Part shown: piece by piece, positions 7,012 to 16,123 of the stretch | Layout of the letters: every line of letters starts with the position of its first letter | Numbering within the stretch: position 1 is the first letter of the stretch | Assembly (NCBI GenBank): GCA_017625405.1 | Contig: JAGALB010000016.1 | Span: 1-64,000 of the forward strand | DNA length: 64,000 nucleotides | Origin: Ruminiclostridium sp. | Lineage (GTDB): Bacteria > Bacillota > Clostridia > Oscillospirales > Ruminococcaceae | Direction: 5' to 3' | Made by a program: the position numbers and the translations under genes | The notes under the pieces: generated by a model | Databases searched by the model: none | Told to the model about the DNA's origin: nothing | Seen by the model: only the letters and a program-made list of their open reading frames with translations

Positions 7012-8679
7012 TTAATATCTCGTAAAATCAGGCAGCTCGTCAAGAGTAATGAAAAGCTCGTTGTTATAAGCATAATCAAGCTGCTTGTGGGAACAATGGC
7101 TGTAATTTATGCTGCCGTCGGCATTTATGATATAGTCGCCCTTCCAGAGAGCAAACCACAGCCACAAAGCGTTATCACGTGCGATTTTGTCAGGATTCGG
7201 AATAGTTCCGCATTCTGTGAGAGCGCACGCCTTTGTTTTTATGGTATATTTCAGCGCATCAAGCATTCTGGTATTACCGGAAATATCAGAATCACTATAC
7301 ATATCCATACCAACTATATCAACTCTTTCATCACCGGGGTAGAAATCAGCCGCTTCGCCGTCCCAGACCCAGATAAGATTGTTAAGCTGATGATAGTTTG
7401 TCATTCTCTCATAAATAAGATTATAAAGCCACAGATAGCTTTCCGAATCTGTTCCCCACCAGTACCAGCCGTTGCCTGCTTCGGGGAGAGGACGGAAGAT
7501 AACGGGAATATCCTGCGCCGCAAGGAGCTTCAGCTGTGCGGAAACCAGGTCAATATCCCTTATAATGTCATAGCAGTCGGAGCTTATCTTTCCTGTCTGC
7601 TCATAAAGACTGAGTGTTTCGGGGTCAAGAGAAGCCACATCGCTGGTTGTAACAGCGTCCTTCAGTCTGAAATCCGTAAGCTCGGTAAATATATGGCTGT
7701 CGTCATCGGTGGGAGCGTACCAGTACCAGGTATAATTCACAAGTCCGCCGTCGTTCCACCACTGGGCGGCCGTATTTATTTCGTCGGGATTGTTCTTGTC
7801 GCTGTCGGGATAATATTCCGTGAAAATTCCCAGGTCAGCGCATCTCATGGCACTGTATCTGCCCGTGTCCATGTAAATTGCGTTGATTTCGGTGTTTGTG
7901 CCCGATGAGCAGAACTGACCTGTTATCACCTTGTTTCCGTACACATCCGCAAGATATTTCTTCACCGATTTTGTCATATCGGTGGAGTTTTTATTTATGC
8001 AGGAGTTTGAGATAGCGTAGGCAAGCTCGGTCACGGTGGAGGAGCTTTCGATTGTTATATCGTCGAAATAGGCGATGCCCGAAAGGACTTTCAGGGTTAT
8101 ATTGTTTTCGCCTTTGTTGAGATAAACAGAGTCAAGGTAGAAATAATCGAAAATAACGCTTTCATCCACATATACAGCACCCCAGGTGTCGCCGCCGTCA
8201 AGTACTTCGTTGCCGCTGTTGTCGATTTTGTTCTTCGCCCCTGTTATAACGGCTGTCTTTGAGCCTGTGGAGCAGATGCGAAGACCTATTTTATAGTGCT
8301 GTGAGGACGGCACGGTAACGCTTATTGTTGCATTGTCCCCTGAGCTGAGGCAGATAAAGCCTGTGCCGTTGAAGCCGTAAAGCCCTTCCGTATAGGAATA
8401 GGCGTCGGTGTTGAATTCCAGCTGGTAGGATTCGCTGTATTCTTCTTCGGCAACAACAAAATCCGCAGGCTCATACATATCGTAGTCCTGTCTGGTCTGT
8501 TCAGGAACAATAAGTATTGTTTCCTGTTCTATCTCCTTTTCGCTGTCCTCTGTGGCAGAGGTCTGCTCGGGAGGCGTGTCGGGATATTCCAGCTCCTTTG
8601 AACAGGAGCAGAGAACTGCCGCCGAAAGGAGCAATATAAGAAGCTTTTTGATTTTTACCAGTCCTTTCAAAGCCTTCAT
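7012..8679 (-). CDS. Secreted CBM35-GH26 beta-mannanase-like lipoprotein
   Basis: A 555-residue extracellular hydrolase. It has a lipoprotein signal (LCSC, Cys26), a short acidic linker, and a CBM35-like beta-sandwich at about residues 66-212 (YEPADFVVAEEEY, then FDDITIESS). The GH26 barrel spans about 235-550, with the catalytic acid/base Glu400 in PEAGNGWYWWG, IWVWDGE at 436-442, and the nucleophile Glu489 in TECG. GH26 enzymes mainly cleave beta-1,4-mannan. The residue before the acid/base Glu is Pro399, where characterised GH26 mannanases usually have His. The start codon overlaps the stop of the FtsA-like gene (TGATG), so translation is coupled to an unexpected partner. Confidence 0.88.
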   Translation of the reverse strand: MKALKGLVKIKKLLILLLSAAVLCSCSKELEYPDTPPEQTSATEDSEKEIEQETILIVPEQTRQDYDMYEPADFVVAEEEYSESYQLEFNTDAYSYTEGLYGFNGTGFICLSSGDNATISVTVPSSQHYKIGLRICSTGSKTAVITGAKNKIDNSGNEVLDGGDTWGAVYVDESVIFDYFYLDSVYLNKGENNITLKVLSGIAYFDDITIESSSTVTELAYAISNSCINKNSTDMTKSVKKYLADVYGNKVITGQFCSSGTNTEINAIYMDTGRYSAMRCADLGIFTEYYPDSDKNNPDEINTAAQWWNDGGLVNYTWYWYAPTDDDSHIFTELTDFRLKDAVTTSDVASLDPETLSLYEQTGKISSDCYDIIRDIDLVSAQLKLLAAQDIPVIFRPLPEAGNGWYWWGTDSESYLWLYNLIYERMTNYHQLNNLIWVWDGEAADFYPGDERVDIVGMDMYSDSDISGNTRMLDALKYTIKTKACALTECGTIPNPDKIARDNALWLWFALWKGDYIINADGSINYSHCSHKQLDYAYNNELFITLDELPDFTRY

Positions 8680-10895
8680 CAGCTGCGGTGCTGAGTACGT
8701 ATGGTTGCTCTGTCTCCGTCCTTGAGAGGAGAACTGAAGTTTGCGGGCTGTCCGTTTATTTCAAGAATAAGCTCGGTGTTGGGGGCGGTAAGGTCGATGT
8801 TTCCTGCAAAGCTGAGCAGCTCCAGCAGCATACCGCTGGAATTTTCGGGCAGTGATACATATCTGCCGTTAAGCTCTATCCTCATTCCGCCTGTAACGCC
8901 CATGCTTTCTCTCTGGGAAATGACATCAAGAGCGTCTGCTGCGGCAGTCTGCACAGGTGCAGGAGGAGTGAATGCGGGAGCAGGAGGCGGTGTAACCGCA
9001 GGAGCGGGGGGTGTAAACGCAGGAGCCGGAGGAGTAAATGAAGGCGCAGGAATATATTCTTCCTCCTCTTCCTCCTCGTAAAGCTGAGCATATGTGGGCT
9101 CTTCGTACTGTACGGGGATTACTTCCGCTTCGGATGTGACAACATCGCCGTCGGAAAGTACATAGCTGTCATCAGCAGGCTGTCCGTTTACATAGTATTC
9201 AACGTCTACAAGCTCAATATCAAGACTGTCGAGAAGGTCGCCGAGGGTAACGATGCCGCCTGTTTCAATGCTGTCCATCGGCTGGATTTCGTAGGTCTTT
9301 TCCTGAGGCTTGCCGTTTACTGTAACCCTGATACCCAGCTCGTGCTTCTTGCCGCCGAATTCAACGGTGCCTGAAGCTGCCTTGCCGTAATTTATGATAC
9401 CCACAAGGGTAGCGCTGGCATTTTCGCCGCTTTTCGCAGGAACAAAACGGATTCTGTCACCCTGTGTAACGGGGGAAACCACAGAAGAGGGCTTGTCGTT
9501 GAGATAAACCTCTGCGGCGGTGAAATTGCCGCCCTTCAGCACGGTTCTCTTTCCGTTAAGGCTGTAAACGAGGTTTCTTCCGCTTCTGCCCATAATGTCT
9601 GCGCTCTTGTAGCCTGCAAGATTGAGTACGTCGAAGACGGTGAGCTTCTTTGTGTCGAAGGCTCTTACCTTCTTGTCGTTTACGGTGATTACAGAGAAAT
9701 CGTAGCCCTGTTCAAGCACGGATGTAACAGCAATGCCTACGGGGGTTACGTATTCGGCGCCAAGCTTTGCGCCGTTTTCGTCAACATTCTTTAAAAAGTC
9801 GCCGCCGCCGATTGCCACACGTGCTTCGTCAAGCTTCAGCTTCTGTGCAACAAGGGTGGGAAGACCGTCTATAAGGCTGCCGCCGCCTACAAGGAAAACT
9901 GCGGCAGGTGAACCGCCGTTTACTTCAAGAATTGAACTGCAGATAGTTTCCGCAAGGGTTTCAACGGAGGGTGTTATCTTTTCATATATATCACTGGCGG
10001 TACACTTGTGAGGTATGCCGAGAATATCACGGAACTCGATTTCTTCATCTCCGCCCTCGGTGCATTTCTGCTTCATTTCCTCTGCCGTGTTGAAGTCAAC
10101 AAGATATTCACGGATTATTTCCTCGGTAATTTCGTCGCCTGCGATGGTTGCCATTGCGTAGGCGTAAACCGAGCCGTTCTTTGCAACGGCAATATCCGAT
10201 GTACCTGCGCCGATATCAACAAGTGCGATGTTGATAAGACGGATTTCAGGCGGAACAATAACGTTCAGTGCGGCAATAGGCTCGAGGGTAAGGCTTGTAA
10301 CCTCAAGACCATTCATATCCATAACCGCATAAAGACCTTCCACAACTGCGCTTGGCAGGAATGCGGCAATAAGGTCAACCTGTGCGGAATTGCCCTTATG
10401 GCCTTCAAGGCTCATCATCTTGTATTCGTCAAGTCGGTATGTAACAACGGAATGACCTACGCAATAGAAGGAGGAACGGCTCTTTGAAGAGGCGTCAAGC
10501 TCTGACTTTGCCTTCTGGATTGTTTCAACCTCCATTGTCTTTACCATGTCTTCGGAGATGTATTCCTTTTCGGAAATATCAAACTCCATGGTTGTATGCA
10601 CGGTACGCAGGGCACGACCCGCAGCAGCAATGGAAACACGGGTAAGCTCGATTCCGTTCTTTTCTTCAAGAGCGGATTTTACCTGTGCGACGATTTTTGA
10701 AACCTGCTTTATATCCTCAACCTGACCGTCTACCATGGCTCTTTTGGGGTGAGGAATGCTTATGTAATCCTTAAGGCAGAATTTTTCATCAACATATTCT
10801 CCGATAACGCCCACTACGGTTCTGGTGCCGATATCAAGAGCAAAAATGTAATTATCCTGAGAAACAGGACTTTTTTTCTCTTTCTTAGCTTTCAT
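8679..10895 (-). CDS. FtsA/PilM-type actin-like ATPase with C-terminal beta-grasp-like repeats
   Basis: A 738-residue protein. Residues 15-400 are an actin-fold ATPase of the FtsA/PilM group: phosphate-1 DIGTRTVVGVI (21-31), an SHS2-type insertion (about 84-185), phosphate-2 VDIGAGTSDIAV (226-237), and adenosine motif VGGGSLIDGLP (336-346). The C-terminal half is unusual. It holds three segments of the pattern N-[GD]-x-P-x(4,8)-GD (about 464-484, 568-586 and 712-730) that resemble small MoaD/ThiS-like beta-grasp units. Between the second and third lie an acidic patch and a Pro-rich linker of AFTPPAPA repeats (617-648). Clostridial genomes carry long FtsA-like proteins, probably peripheral to division or pili. 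It follows the Rrf2 gene by 13 bases. Confidence 0.8.
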   Translation of the reverse strand: MKAKKEKKSPVSQDNYIFALDIGTRTVVGVIGEYVDEKFCLKDYISIPHPKRAMVDGQVEDIKQVSKIVAQVKSALEEKNGIELTRVSIAAAGRALRTVHTTMEFDISEKEYISEDMVKTMEVETIQKAKSELDASSKSRSSFYCVGHSVVTYRLDEYKMMSLEGHKGNSAQVDLIAAFLPSAVVEGLYAVMDMNGLEVTSLTLEPIAALNVIVPPEIRLINIALVDIGAGTSDIAVAKNGSVYAYAMATIAGDEITEEIIREYLVDFNTAEEMKQKCTEGGDEEIEFRDILGIPHKCTASDIYEKITPSVETLAETICSSILEVNGGSPAAVFLVGGGSLIDGLPTLVAQKLKLDEARVAIGGGDFLKNVDENGAKLGAEYVTPVGIAVTSVLEQGYDFSVITVNDKKVRAFDTKKLTVFDVLNLAGYKSADIMGRSGRNLVYSLNGKRTVLKGGNFTAAEVYLNDKPSSVVSPVTQGDRIRFVPAKSGENASATLVGIINYGKAASGTVEFGGKKHELGIRVTVNGKPQEKTYEIQPMDSIETGGIVTLGDLLDSLDIELVDVEYYVNGQPADDSYVLSDGDVVTSEAEVIPVQYEEPTYAQLYEEEEEEEYIPAPSFTPPAPAFTPPAPAVTPPPAPAFTPPAPVQTAAADALDVISQRESMGVTGGMRIELNGRYVSLPENSSGMLLELLSFAGNIDLTAPNTELILEINGQPANFSSPLKDGDRATIRTQHRS

Positions 10896-10908
10896 CGGAA
10901 AGTTCCTT

Positions 10909-11310
10909 TCATTTTACGAATTTATCAAAGGTCTGTTTTCTGAGCATCCTGCAGACCTCTTCTGAAATATTGCTGAAAACCTTCTGATACGCACAGGGCA
11001 GCTCGTTCTTGTTGCAGGTGCAGTTGTAGCCGTCGCCTACGCATCGGCTGAAGCGGTAGGTGCCTTCCACAAGCTCCACTATGTCATAGAGAGAAATCTC
11101 CGACGGTGAAAGGGCTATTTCATAGCCGCCGCCTGCGCCCTTGTAGCTTTTTACGATTCCGCCTTCGGTAAGCTTGCGGAGAATCTTCAGTGCAAATCTC
11201 TGGGGAACGTCAGTGCGTTCCGAAAGGGTCTTTGCGTCGATTCTGCCCTTGGCATTTATAAGGCGGTCAACTATTCTGATTGCGTAATCAGTTTCAAGTG
11301 TTATATGCAT
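10909..11310 (-). CDS. Rrf2-family transcriptional regulator
   Basis: A 133-residue winged-helix regulator of the Rrf2 family (IscR, NsrR and CymR relatives). The N-terminal LETDYAIRIVDRLI and the wing GAGGGYEIALSP are typical. The loop after the dimerisation helix carries four cysteines (about residues 91, 98, 100 and 107 in CVGDGYNCTC...LPC). This fits an iron-sulfur-ligating sensor more than a CymR-type cysteine sensor. The gene lies between sigA and the FtsA-like gene and probably shares their transcript. Targets are unknown; the nifS promoter at 52.4 kb in this window carries an operator-like dyad worth testing. Confidence 0.9.
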   Translation of the reverse strand: MHITLETDYAIRIVDRLINAKGRIDAKTLSERTDVPQRFALKILRKLTEGGIVKSYKGAGGGYEIALSPSEISLYDIVELVEGTYRFSRCVGDGYNCTCNKNELPCAYQKVFSNISEEVCRMLRKQTFDKFVK

Positions 11311-11329
11311 TTAAAATGAAGTCCTTTCA

Positions 11330-12466
11330 TTAATCAAGGAAATCCTTGAGCTTCTTGCTTCTCTGGGGGTGACGGAGCTTTCTTAAAGCCTTTGCTTCAA
11401 TCTGACGGATTCTTTCACGTGTAACGTTGAATTCCTTGCCCACTTCTTCGAGAGTGCGCTGTCTGCCGTCCTCAAGACCGAATCTTAAACGCAGTACCTT
11501 GCCTTCACGCTCGGTAAGTGTGTTAAGCACTTCGTCAAGCTGTTCCTTTAAAAGTGTGAGGGAAGCTGCTTCTGCAGGTGCGGGAGCTTCTTCGTCGGGG
11601 ATAAAATCGCCTAAGTGGCTGTCTTCCTCTTCACCGATAGGTGTTTCAAGGGAAACAGGGTCCTGTGAAATTCTGATGATTTCACGTACTCTGTCAAGGG
11701 GAAGTCTTAATTCTTCCGCAATTTCCTCGGGAGTAGCCTCTCTGCCGTTCTTGTGGAGAAGAGTGCTGCTTACCTTCTTTACCTTTGTAATGGTTTCTAC
11801 CATATGAACGGGGATACGGATTGTTCTTGCCTGGTCTGCGATAGCTCTTGTGATAGCCTGTCTTATCCACCATGTAGCATATGTGGAGAACTTGTAGCCC
11901 TTTGTGTAGTCGAACTTTTCAACCGCCTTGATAAGACCCAGGTTACCTTCCTGGATAAGGTCAAGGAACTGCATGCCTCTGCCCACATATCTCTTTGCGA
12001 TGCTTACAACAAGACGTAAATTTGCTTCGGAAAGGCGCTTCTTTGCGTAGGGGTCGCCTGAGGACATACGCTGTGCAAGCTCTATTTCCTCTTCGGGAGA
12101 AAGCAGCGGAACACGTCCGATTTCCTTTAAATAGATTTTAACGGGGTCGTCGATAGCGATGCTTTCTGTGGAAAGTGCAAGGTCGAGGTCGTCATCCCCT
12201 GCAAATTCGAGAGCTGTATCAAGGTCCTCGTCAACGGTAAAGTCGTCAACGATGTCGATGTTGAAGGCTTCAAAGTCGTCGTAGAGCTTGTCTATCTGGT
12301 CTGCGTCGAATTCGCAGGTTTCCAGAGCGTCGGTGATTTCCTTTGTGGTAAGCTTTCCGTTAGCTTTGCCGTGTTCTAAAAGGTCGTTTAAAATTGTCTT
12401 GTTATCAGGCATTGTAAAATCCTTTCCTTCCGTTGATTTTTTTCTTGATCCTTTGTTTGCTTCCAT
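11330..12466 (-). CDS. sigA: Primary sigma factor RpoD/SigA
   Basis: A 378-residue housekeeping sigma-70. Regions visible in order: a short region 1.1 ([16 protein letters not shown]), region 1.2/2.1 ([28 protein letters not shown]), the core-binding and -10 recognition region ([34 protein letters not shown]), and region 4.2 helix-turn-helix ([30 protein letters not shown]). There is no long non-conserved insert, as in other Firmicutes. A second ATG at 12412 (MPDNK) has a better-spaced GAAAGGA ribosome site and may be the true start. It follows dnaG by 15 bases, the classical macromolecular-synthesis order. The promoters in this window fit its consensus. Confidence 0.96.
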   Translation of the reverse strand: MEANKGSRKKSTEGKDFTMPDNKTILNDLLEHGKANGKLTTKEITDALETCEFDADQIDKLYDDFEAFNIDIVDDFTVDEDLDTALEFAGDDDLDLALSTESIAIDDPVKIYLKEIGRVPLLSPEEEIELAQRMSSGDPYAKKRLSEANLRLVVSIAKRYVGRGMQFLDLIQEGNLGLIKAVEKFDYTKGYKFSTYATWWIRQAITRAIADQARTIRIPVHMVETITKVKKVSSTLLHKNGREATPEEIAEELRLPLDRVREIIRISQDPVSLETPIGEEEDSHLGDFIPDEEAPAPAEAASLTLLKEQLDEVLNTLTEREGKVLRLRFGLEDGRQRTLEEVGKEFNVTRERIRQIEAKALRKLRHPQRSKKLKDFLD

Positions 12467-12481
12467 GTCCGGGTTCCCTTC

Positions 12482-14242
12482 TCAGTTCTGTCGTTTTTTC
12501 TTTATTTCCTCTATATGCGCCAGCATTTCCTCATCGGTCATCTCCGACACAGGCTTCTGCCGTGCTTTATCTCTGAATTTTATCAAAACATTTATGTATT
12601 CATCAAGCCGTGGTAAGCTGTACGGCAGCATATCACCCTGCTTGCATATACCTGTTATTCTTCCCATTTCCTCAGCGGTAAATTCGCTGCCCGCTGACGA
12701 AATATCGACTGTTTCTCCGCTTTTTATCCGTTTCTTTACAAAGCCGTACAATCTTCGGTTGAATTCGGTAGGAAAATCTTCCTCCTTAAGCTTTGTTTCG
12801 ACATCTTTTAATCTGTCGGGAGAATGGAACAGAAAGGCAATGATGCCTCTTTCCGCTTTTTCCTCCGCAGGATATCTGAGCGAGTCGGGATTTATGGGGT
12901 CACGCTTCGTGTCGCCCCGTATAAGCTTCTTTTCCTCTTCTCTCTGACGGTAAAAGCGGTTTTTCGCCGCCTTGTCCTTCACGAGGGAGGTAATTGCCGA
13001 AATCTGCTGACCCGAAAGCCTTGCCGCCTCGGAAATGTATACCGTCCGTTCGGTATCGCTCCGCAGCTCCGCCAGAAAAGCAACCGCTTTCTGTAAAAAC
13101 GCCGTTTTTCCCGCAGGAGTGGAAAGGTCGATTCCTTTCTGAAGCTTGCCGAACTCGTAATCTATCGCAGTTTCGGTTTTTGAAAGTATGTGTCGGAAGC
13201 TTTCGGCGCCGAATTTCTTGATATATTCGTCAGGGTCCTTTGCTTCGGGGATGTGCAGCACCCTTGCCAGCACGCCCGCTTCACCCAGAAGGTTTATCGC
13301 CTTGACGGTAGCCTTCTGCCCTGCTTCGTCCGAGTCGTAGGATATTACAACCTCGTCGGTGTAGCGTTTCATAAGGTTTGCCTGCTGGGGAGTAATGGCA
13401 GTACCCAGCGTTGCCACCGCATTATCGAAGCCTGCCTGATTCAGGGCGATTACATCCATATACCCTTCGCAGAGAATAAAGCATTTTTCTTCGGTATTCT
13501 TTGCGAAATTCAGCGAGAACAGGTTTTCTCGTTTGTGGAAAACCGCCGTTTCGTCGCTGTTCAGATACTTGGCCTTTGCGTCCTTTTCCAGGGCTCGTCC
13601 GCCGAATGCGATTACGTTTTTCCGCCTGTCGATAATGGGGAACATTACCCTGTTGCGGAATTTATCATAAAGTGAGTTGTTGTTCCGTGTCACAAGCGCT
13701 CCCGCTTCCATTTCGTCATCGGTAAAGCCCTTTGACCGCAGATGATAATGGAGATTGTGCCAGCCCTCGGGTGCATACCCCAGACCGTATTTCCGTATGG
13801 TGTTGGGAGTCAACCCTCGTTCCAGCAGATAGTCAAGGCCTGTTTTTCCCTGAGGTGAAAGCAGCATATCACGGAAATACCGTGCCGCCTCCCTGTTCAT
13901 TTCAAGGAGTCTTGTACGGAAATTCGCTCCGTCATCGGATATTTCATCGTCAGGCATTGCAAGACCTGCACGCTGAGCAAGAAAACGGACGCTTTCCATA
14001 TATTCAAGCCGTTCTATAAGCCGTATGAACGTTATAACATCGCCGCCTGCACCGCAGCCGAAGCAATAAAAGCTCTGGGTTTCGCTGTAAATGTGGCAGG
14101 ACGGTGTTTTTTCCGAATGGAAAGGACAGGCGCAGACATAATCACGGCCTGTACGCTTTATATTAACATAAGTGGACATAACCGAAACGATGTCATTGCT
14201 CATTCTCAGGTTGTCCAGAAAACTGTCAGGCAGACGTGCCAT
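12482..14242 (-). CDS. dnaG: DNA primase
   Basis: A 586-residue primase that lays RNA primers at the replication fork. Seen: the N-terminal CHC2 zinc-binding domain (CPFHSEKTPS...FYCFGCGAGGD at about residues 40-70), and the RNA-polymerase core with the Toprim acidic cluster (CEGYMDVIALNQAG, then SYDSDEAGQKA). A shorter, divergent helicase-interacting C-terminal region ends in HIEEIKKKRQN. The start MARLPDSF is conserved. It lies between dgt and sigA on the same strand. The 131-base gap to dgt holds a small AGCGGC/GCCGCT hairpin and an AT-rich GTGAAAAGTGAATAATT stretch resembling the complement of 54462-54491. Confidence 0.95.
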   Translation of the reverse strand: MARLPDSFLDNLRMSNDIVSVMSTYVNIKRTGRDYVCACPFHSEKTPSCHIYSETQSFYCFGCGAGGDVITFIRLIERLEYMESVRFLAQRAGLAMPDDEISDDGANFRTRLLEMNREAARYFRDMLLSPQGKTGLDYLLERGLTPNTIRKYGLGYAPEGWHNLHYHLRSKGFTDDEMEAGALVTRNNNSLYDKFRNRVMFPIIDRRKNVIAFGGRALEKDAKAKYLNSDETAVFHKRENLFSLNFAKNTEEKCFILCEGYMDVIALNQAGFDNAVATLGTAITPQQANLMKRYTDEVVISYDSDEAGQKATVKAINLLGEAGVLARVLHIPEAKDPDEYIKKFGAESFRHILSKTETAIDYEFGKLQKGIDLSTPAGKTAFLQKAVAFLAELRSDTERTVYISEAARLSGQQISAITSLVKDKAAKNRFYRQREEEKKLIRGDTKRDPINPDSLRYPAEEKAERGIIAFLFHSPDRLKDVETKLKEEDFPTEFNRRLYGFVKKRIKSGETVDISSAGSEFTAEEMGRITGICKQGDMLPYSLPRLDEYINVLIKFRDKARQKPVSEMTDEEMLAHIEEIKKKRQN

Positions 14243-14366
14243 CTGTGCGCCCCTTTCTGCAAAAGTGAATGACTAAGAGTGAAAAGTGAATAATTGAGGA
14301 AGCGGCTTCGCCGCATGATTTATTCCTGTGCCGTCAGAAACTCCCTGAACATTCATCTTTCGTTGA

Positions 14367-15374
14367 TCAATCCCCTGTTTTATTCCAGGATTTCGGGATA
14401 CAAAGCTCGGTAAAGCTGTCAATGGCGAAATCATCCGTCATGCAGGAAATAAAGTCGCATACAGCGATTTCCGTGGATTCCTCCCTTGCGATGTCACGGT
14501 AAAGCTCCGGCATACGCAGAGGATTTTTCATATAATAATTGTACAGGTATTCAACAATAAAGCACGCCTTGCCTTTTTCCTGATTGGTTTCGGCGGCATA
14601 GTACACATTCTGGAACATGAATTCTCTCAGCTCGTCATGTGCACGCTTTGTGATATCGTCATACTTTATTTCGTTGCGGTCCATGCTGTTTTCGATGATG
14701 GATTTTACAAGCGTTGTTATACGCTGGCTCTTGGTTGAGCCGAGAATCTTCACAGGAAAATCAGGCAGATCGTTCTGCTTCAGTACACCGCCTCTTATTG
14801 CGTCTTCAATATCGTGGTTTATATATGCAATCTTATCCGCAAACTTCACGATAACGCCTTCCAGCGTATCGGCAGTCATATTTGTGTGGCAAAGAATACC
14901 GTTCTTTACCTCTTTTGTAAGGTTAAGCCCTTTTCCGTCACGCTCAATGCGCTCAACAACCCTCACACTCTGCTGATAGTGCTTGAAGCCGCCCGAATAC
15001 AGCGCCGCAAGTGTGCGCTCGCCGTCATGGCCGAAGGGTGTGTGGCCTAAATCGTGGCCTAAGGCAATGGCTTCGGTCAGATCCTCGTTGAGTCTTAAAG
15101 CACGGGCGATGGTTCTCGCAATCTGCGCTACCTCAAGAGTATGGGTCAGACGTGTACGGTAATGGTCGGATTTGGGTATGAGGAACACCTGTGTCTTGTG
15201 CTTCAGACGGCGGAAAGCGTTGCAATGAATAATTCTGTCACGGTCACGCTGAAAGTCGGTGCGTGTATCGCAAGGCGCTTCGTATACATCTCTGCCCTTT
15301 GAATCTGCACTTTTGCAGGCAAAATCAGACAAGGTGCGGTTTTCTATATCAATTGTTATTTCTCTTGGAAGCAT
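14367..15374 (-). CDS. dgt: Deoxyguanosinetriphosphate triphosphohydrolase-like protein
   Basis: A 335-residue HD-superfamily dNTP triphosphohydrolase that removes the triphosphate of dGTP or other dNTPs. Motifs seen: RDRIIHCNAFRRLKHKTQVF, TRLTHTLEVAQIARTIARAL (His of the HD site), ALGHDLGHTPFGHDGE (the HD pair), and the downstream Asp in YINHDIEDAI. The start at 15374 (MLPREI) has the ribosome site AAAAAGGAG and matches family N-termini. The in-frame extension to 15443 has neither. The dgt-dnaG-sigA order is a common arrangement in Clostridia. Confidence 0.93.
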   Translation of the reverse strand: MLPREITIDIENRTLSDFACKSADSKGRDVYEAPCDTRTDFQRDRDRIIHCNAFRRLKHKTQVFLIPKSDHYRTRLTHTLEVAQIARTIARALRLNEDLTEAIALGHDLGHTPFGHDGERTLAALYSGGFKHYQQSVRVVERIERDGKGLNLTKEVKNGILCHTNMTADTLEGVIVKFADKIAYINHDIEDAIRGGVLKQNDLPDFPVKILGSTKSQRITTLVKSIIENSMDRNEIKYDDITKRAHDELREFMFQNVYYAAETNQEKGKACFIVEYLYNYYMKNPLRMPELYRDIAREESTEIAVCDFISCMTDDFAIDSFTELCIPKSWNKTGD

Positions 15375-15446
15375 ACAGATCTCCTTTTTCGGCGGGCGGT
15401 GCGGCACAACATTAACGCAGAGAATACCTCCGCTAATATACAATAC

Positions 15447-15487
15447 AAAAAACTCCCCCGAAAATCCTTTTTTTCGAGGGAGTTTTT
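15447..15487 (-). terminator. Terminator of the comM-SARP-IMPACT block
   Basis: Minus-strand hairpin AAAAACTCCCTCGAAAA with TTTTCGGGGGAGTTTTT (one mismatch), ending in a T-run. It lies 16 bases after the IMPACT-family stop codon and insulates dgt from it. Confidence 0.85.
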
Positions 15488-15502
15488 ATCAATTTTGTTA
15501 TA

Positions 15503-16123
15503 TTAACCAAAATTATACTCAAGTTCTTCAAGTTTTTTAATTATAATGCTGCCGTTGCATAAATCCACAAGTGCCGCTGAAAATTTTTCTTCATCCTCAG
15601 AACGTATACACAAAGTGATTTCAACATCTGCGCCGAAATCCTCCTTTTCCGTTCTTACGTCAAAATCCGTCAGAGTTTTGCCTATTTTGCCGTAAAGCGA
15701 ATAATCCAGCTTCAGCGTAAGTCTTGCCGCCGTGCACATGTTGAGGATTTCCGCCGCTTCAACAGCGATTTTCGCCCCCTGCGTGTAGGCACGCACAAGT
15801 CCGCCTGCGCCCAGCATTATACCGCCGAAATAGCGTGTAACCACACAGGTTACGTCAATAAGCCCCTCCTTGCGGAGCACCTCGTAAATGGGTACTCCCG
15901 CCGTTCCGCCCGGCTCTCCGTCATCGCTGTGGCGTGCGGTATTGTTGTCACGGAGCATATATGCGTAGCAGTTGTGGGTAGCCTTTCTGTGCATCGCCCT
16001 TATCTCGTTTATAAAAGCTATTGCCTCGGCTTCGGTTTCGGTGTGGCGGATGTAACCGATGAATTCGCTTTTCTTTTCAATGAAGCGTGCTTCGGCACTG
16101 CCGTTTATAGTCTTATAGCCCAT
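15503..16123 (-). CDS. IMPACT (YigZ/UPF0029) family protein
   Basis: A 206-residue cytosolic protein of the YigZ/IMPACT family. Signature seen: FIEKKSEFIGYIRH at the N-terminus, HNCYAYML, HSDDGEPGGTAGVPIYEVL (the family core) and RYFGGIMLGAGGLVRAYTQGAK. A C-terminal ferredoxin-like DUF1949 domain (about 135-200) follows. Bacterial members bind nucleic acid or ribosomes in some reports, but the biochemical role is unsettled. Its start overlaps the end of the SARP-type gene by 11 bases. Both are therefore translated from one message that ends at the 15447-15487 terminator. Confidence 0.92.
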   Translation of the reverse strand: MGYKTINGSAEARFIEKKSEFIGYIRHTETEAEAIAFINEIRAMHRKATHNCYAYMLRDNNTARHSDDGEPGGTAGVPIYEVLRKEGLIDVTCVVTRYFGGIMLGAGGLVRAYTQGAKIAVEAAEILNMCTAARLTLKLDYSLYGKIGKTLTDFDVRTEKEDFGADVEITLCIRSEDEEKFSAALVDLCNGSIIIKKLEELEYNFG

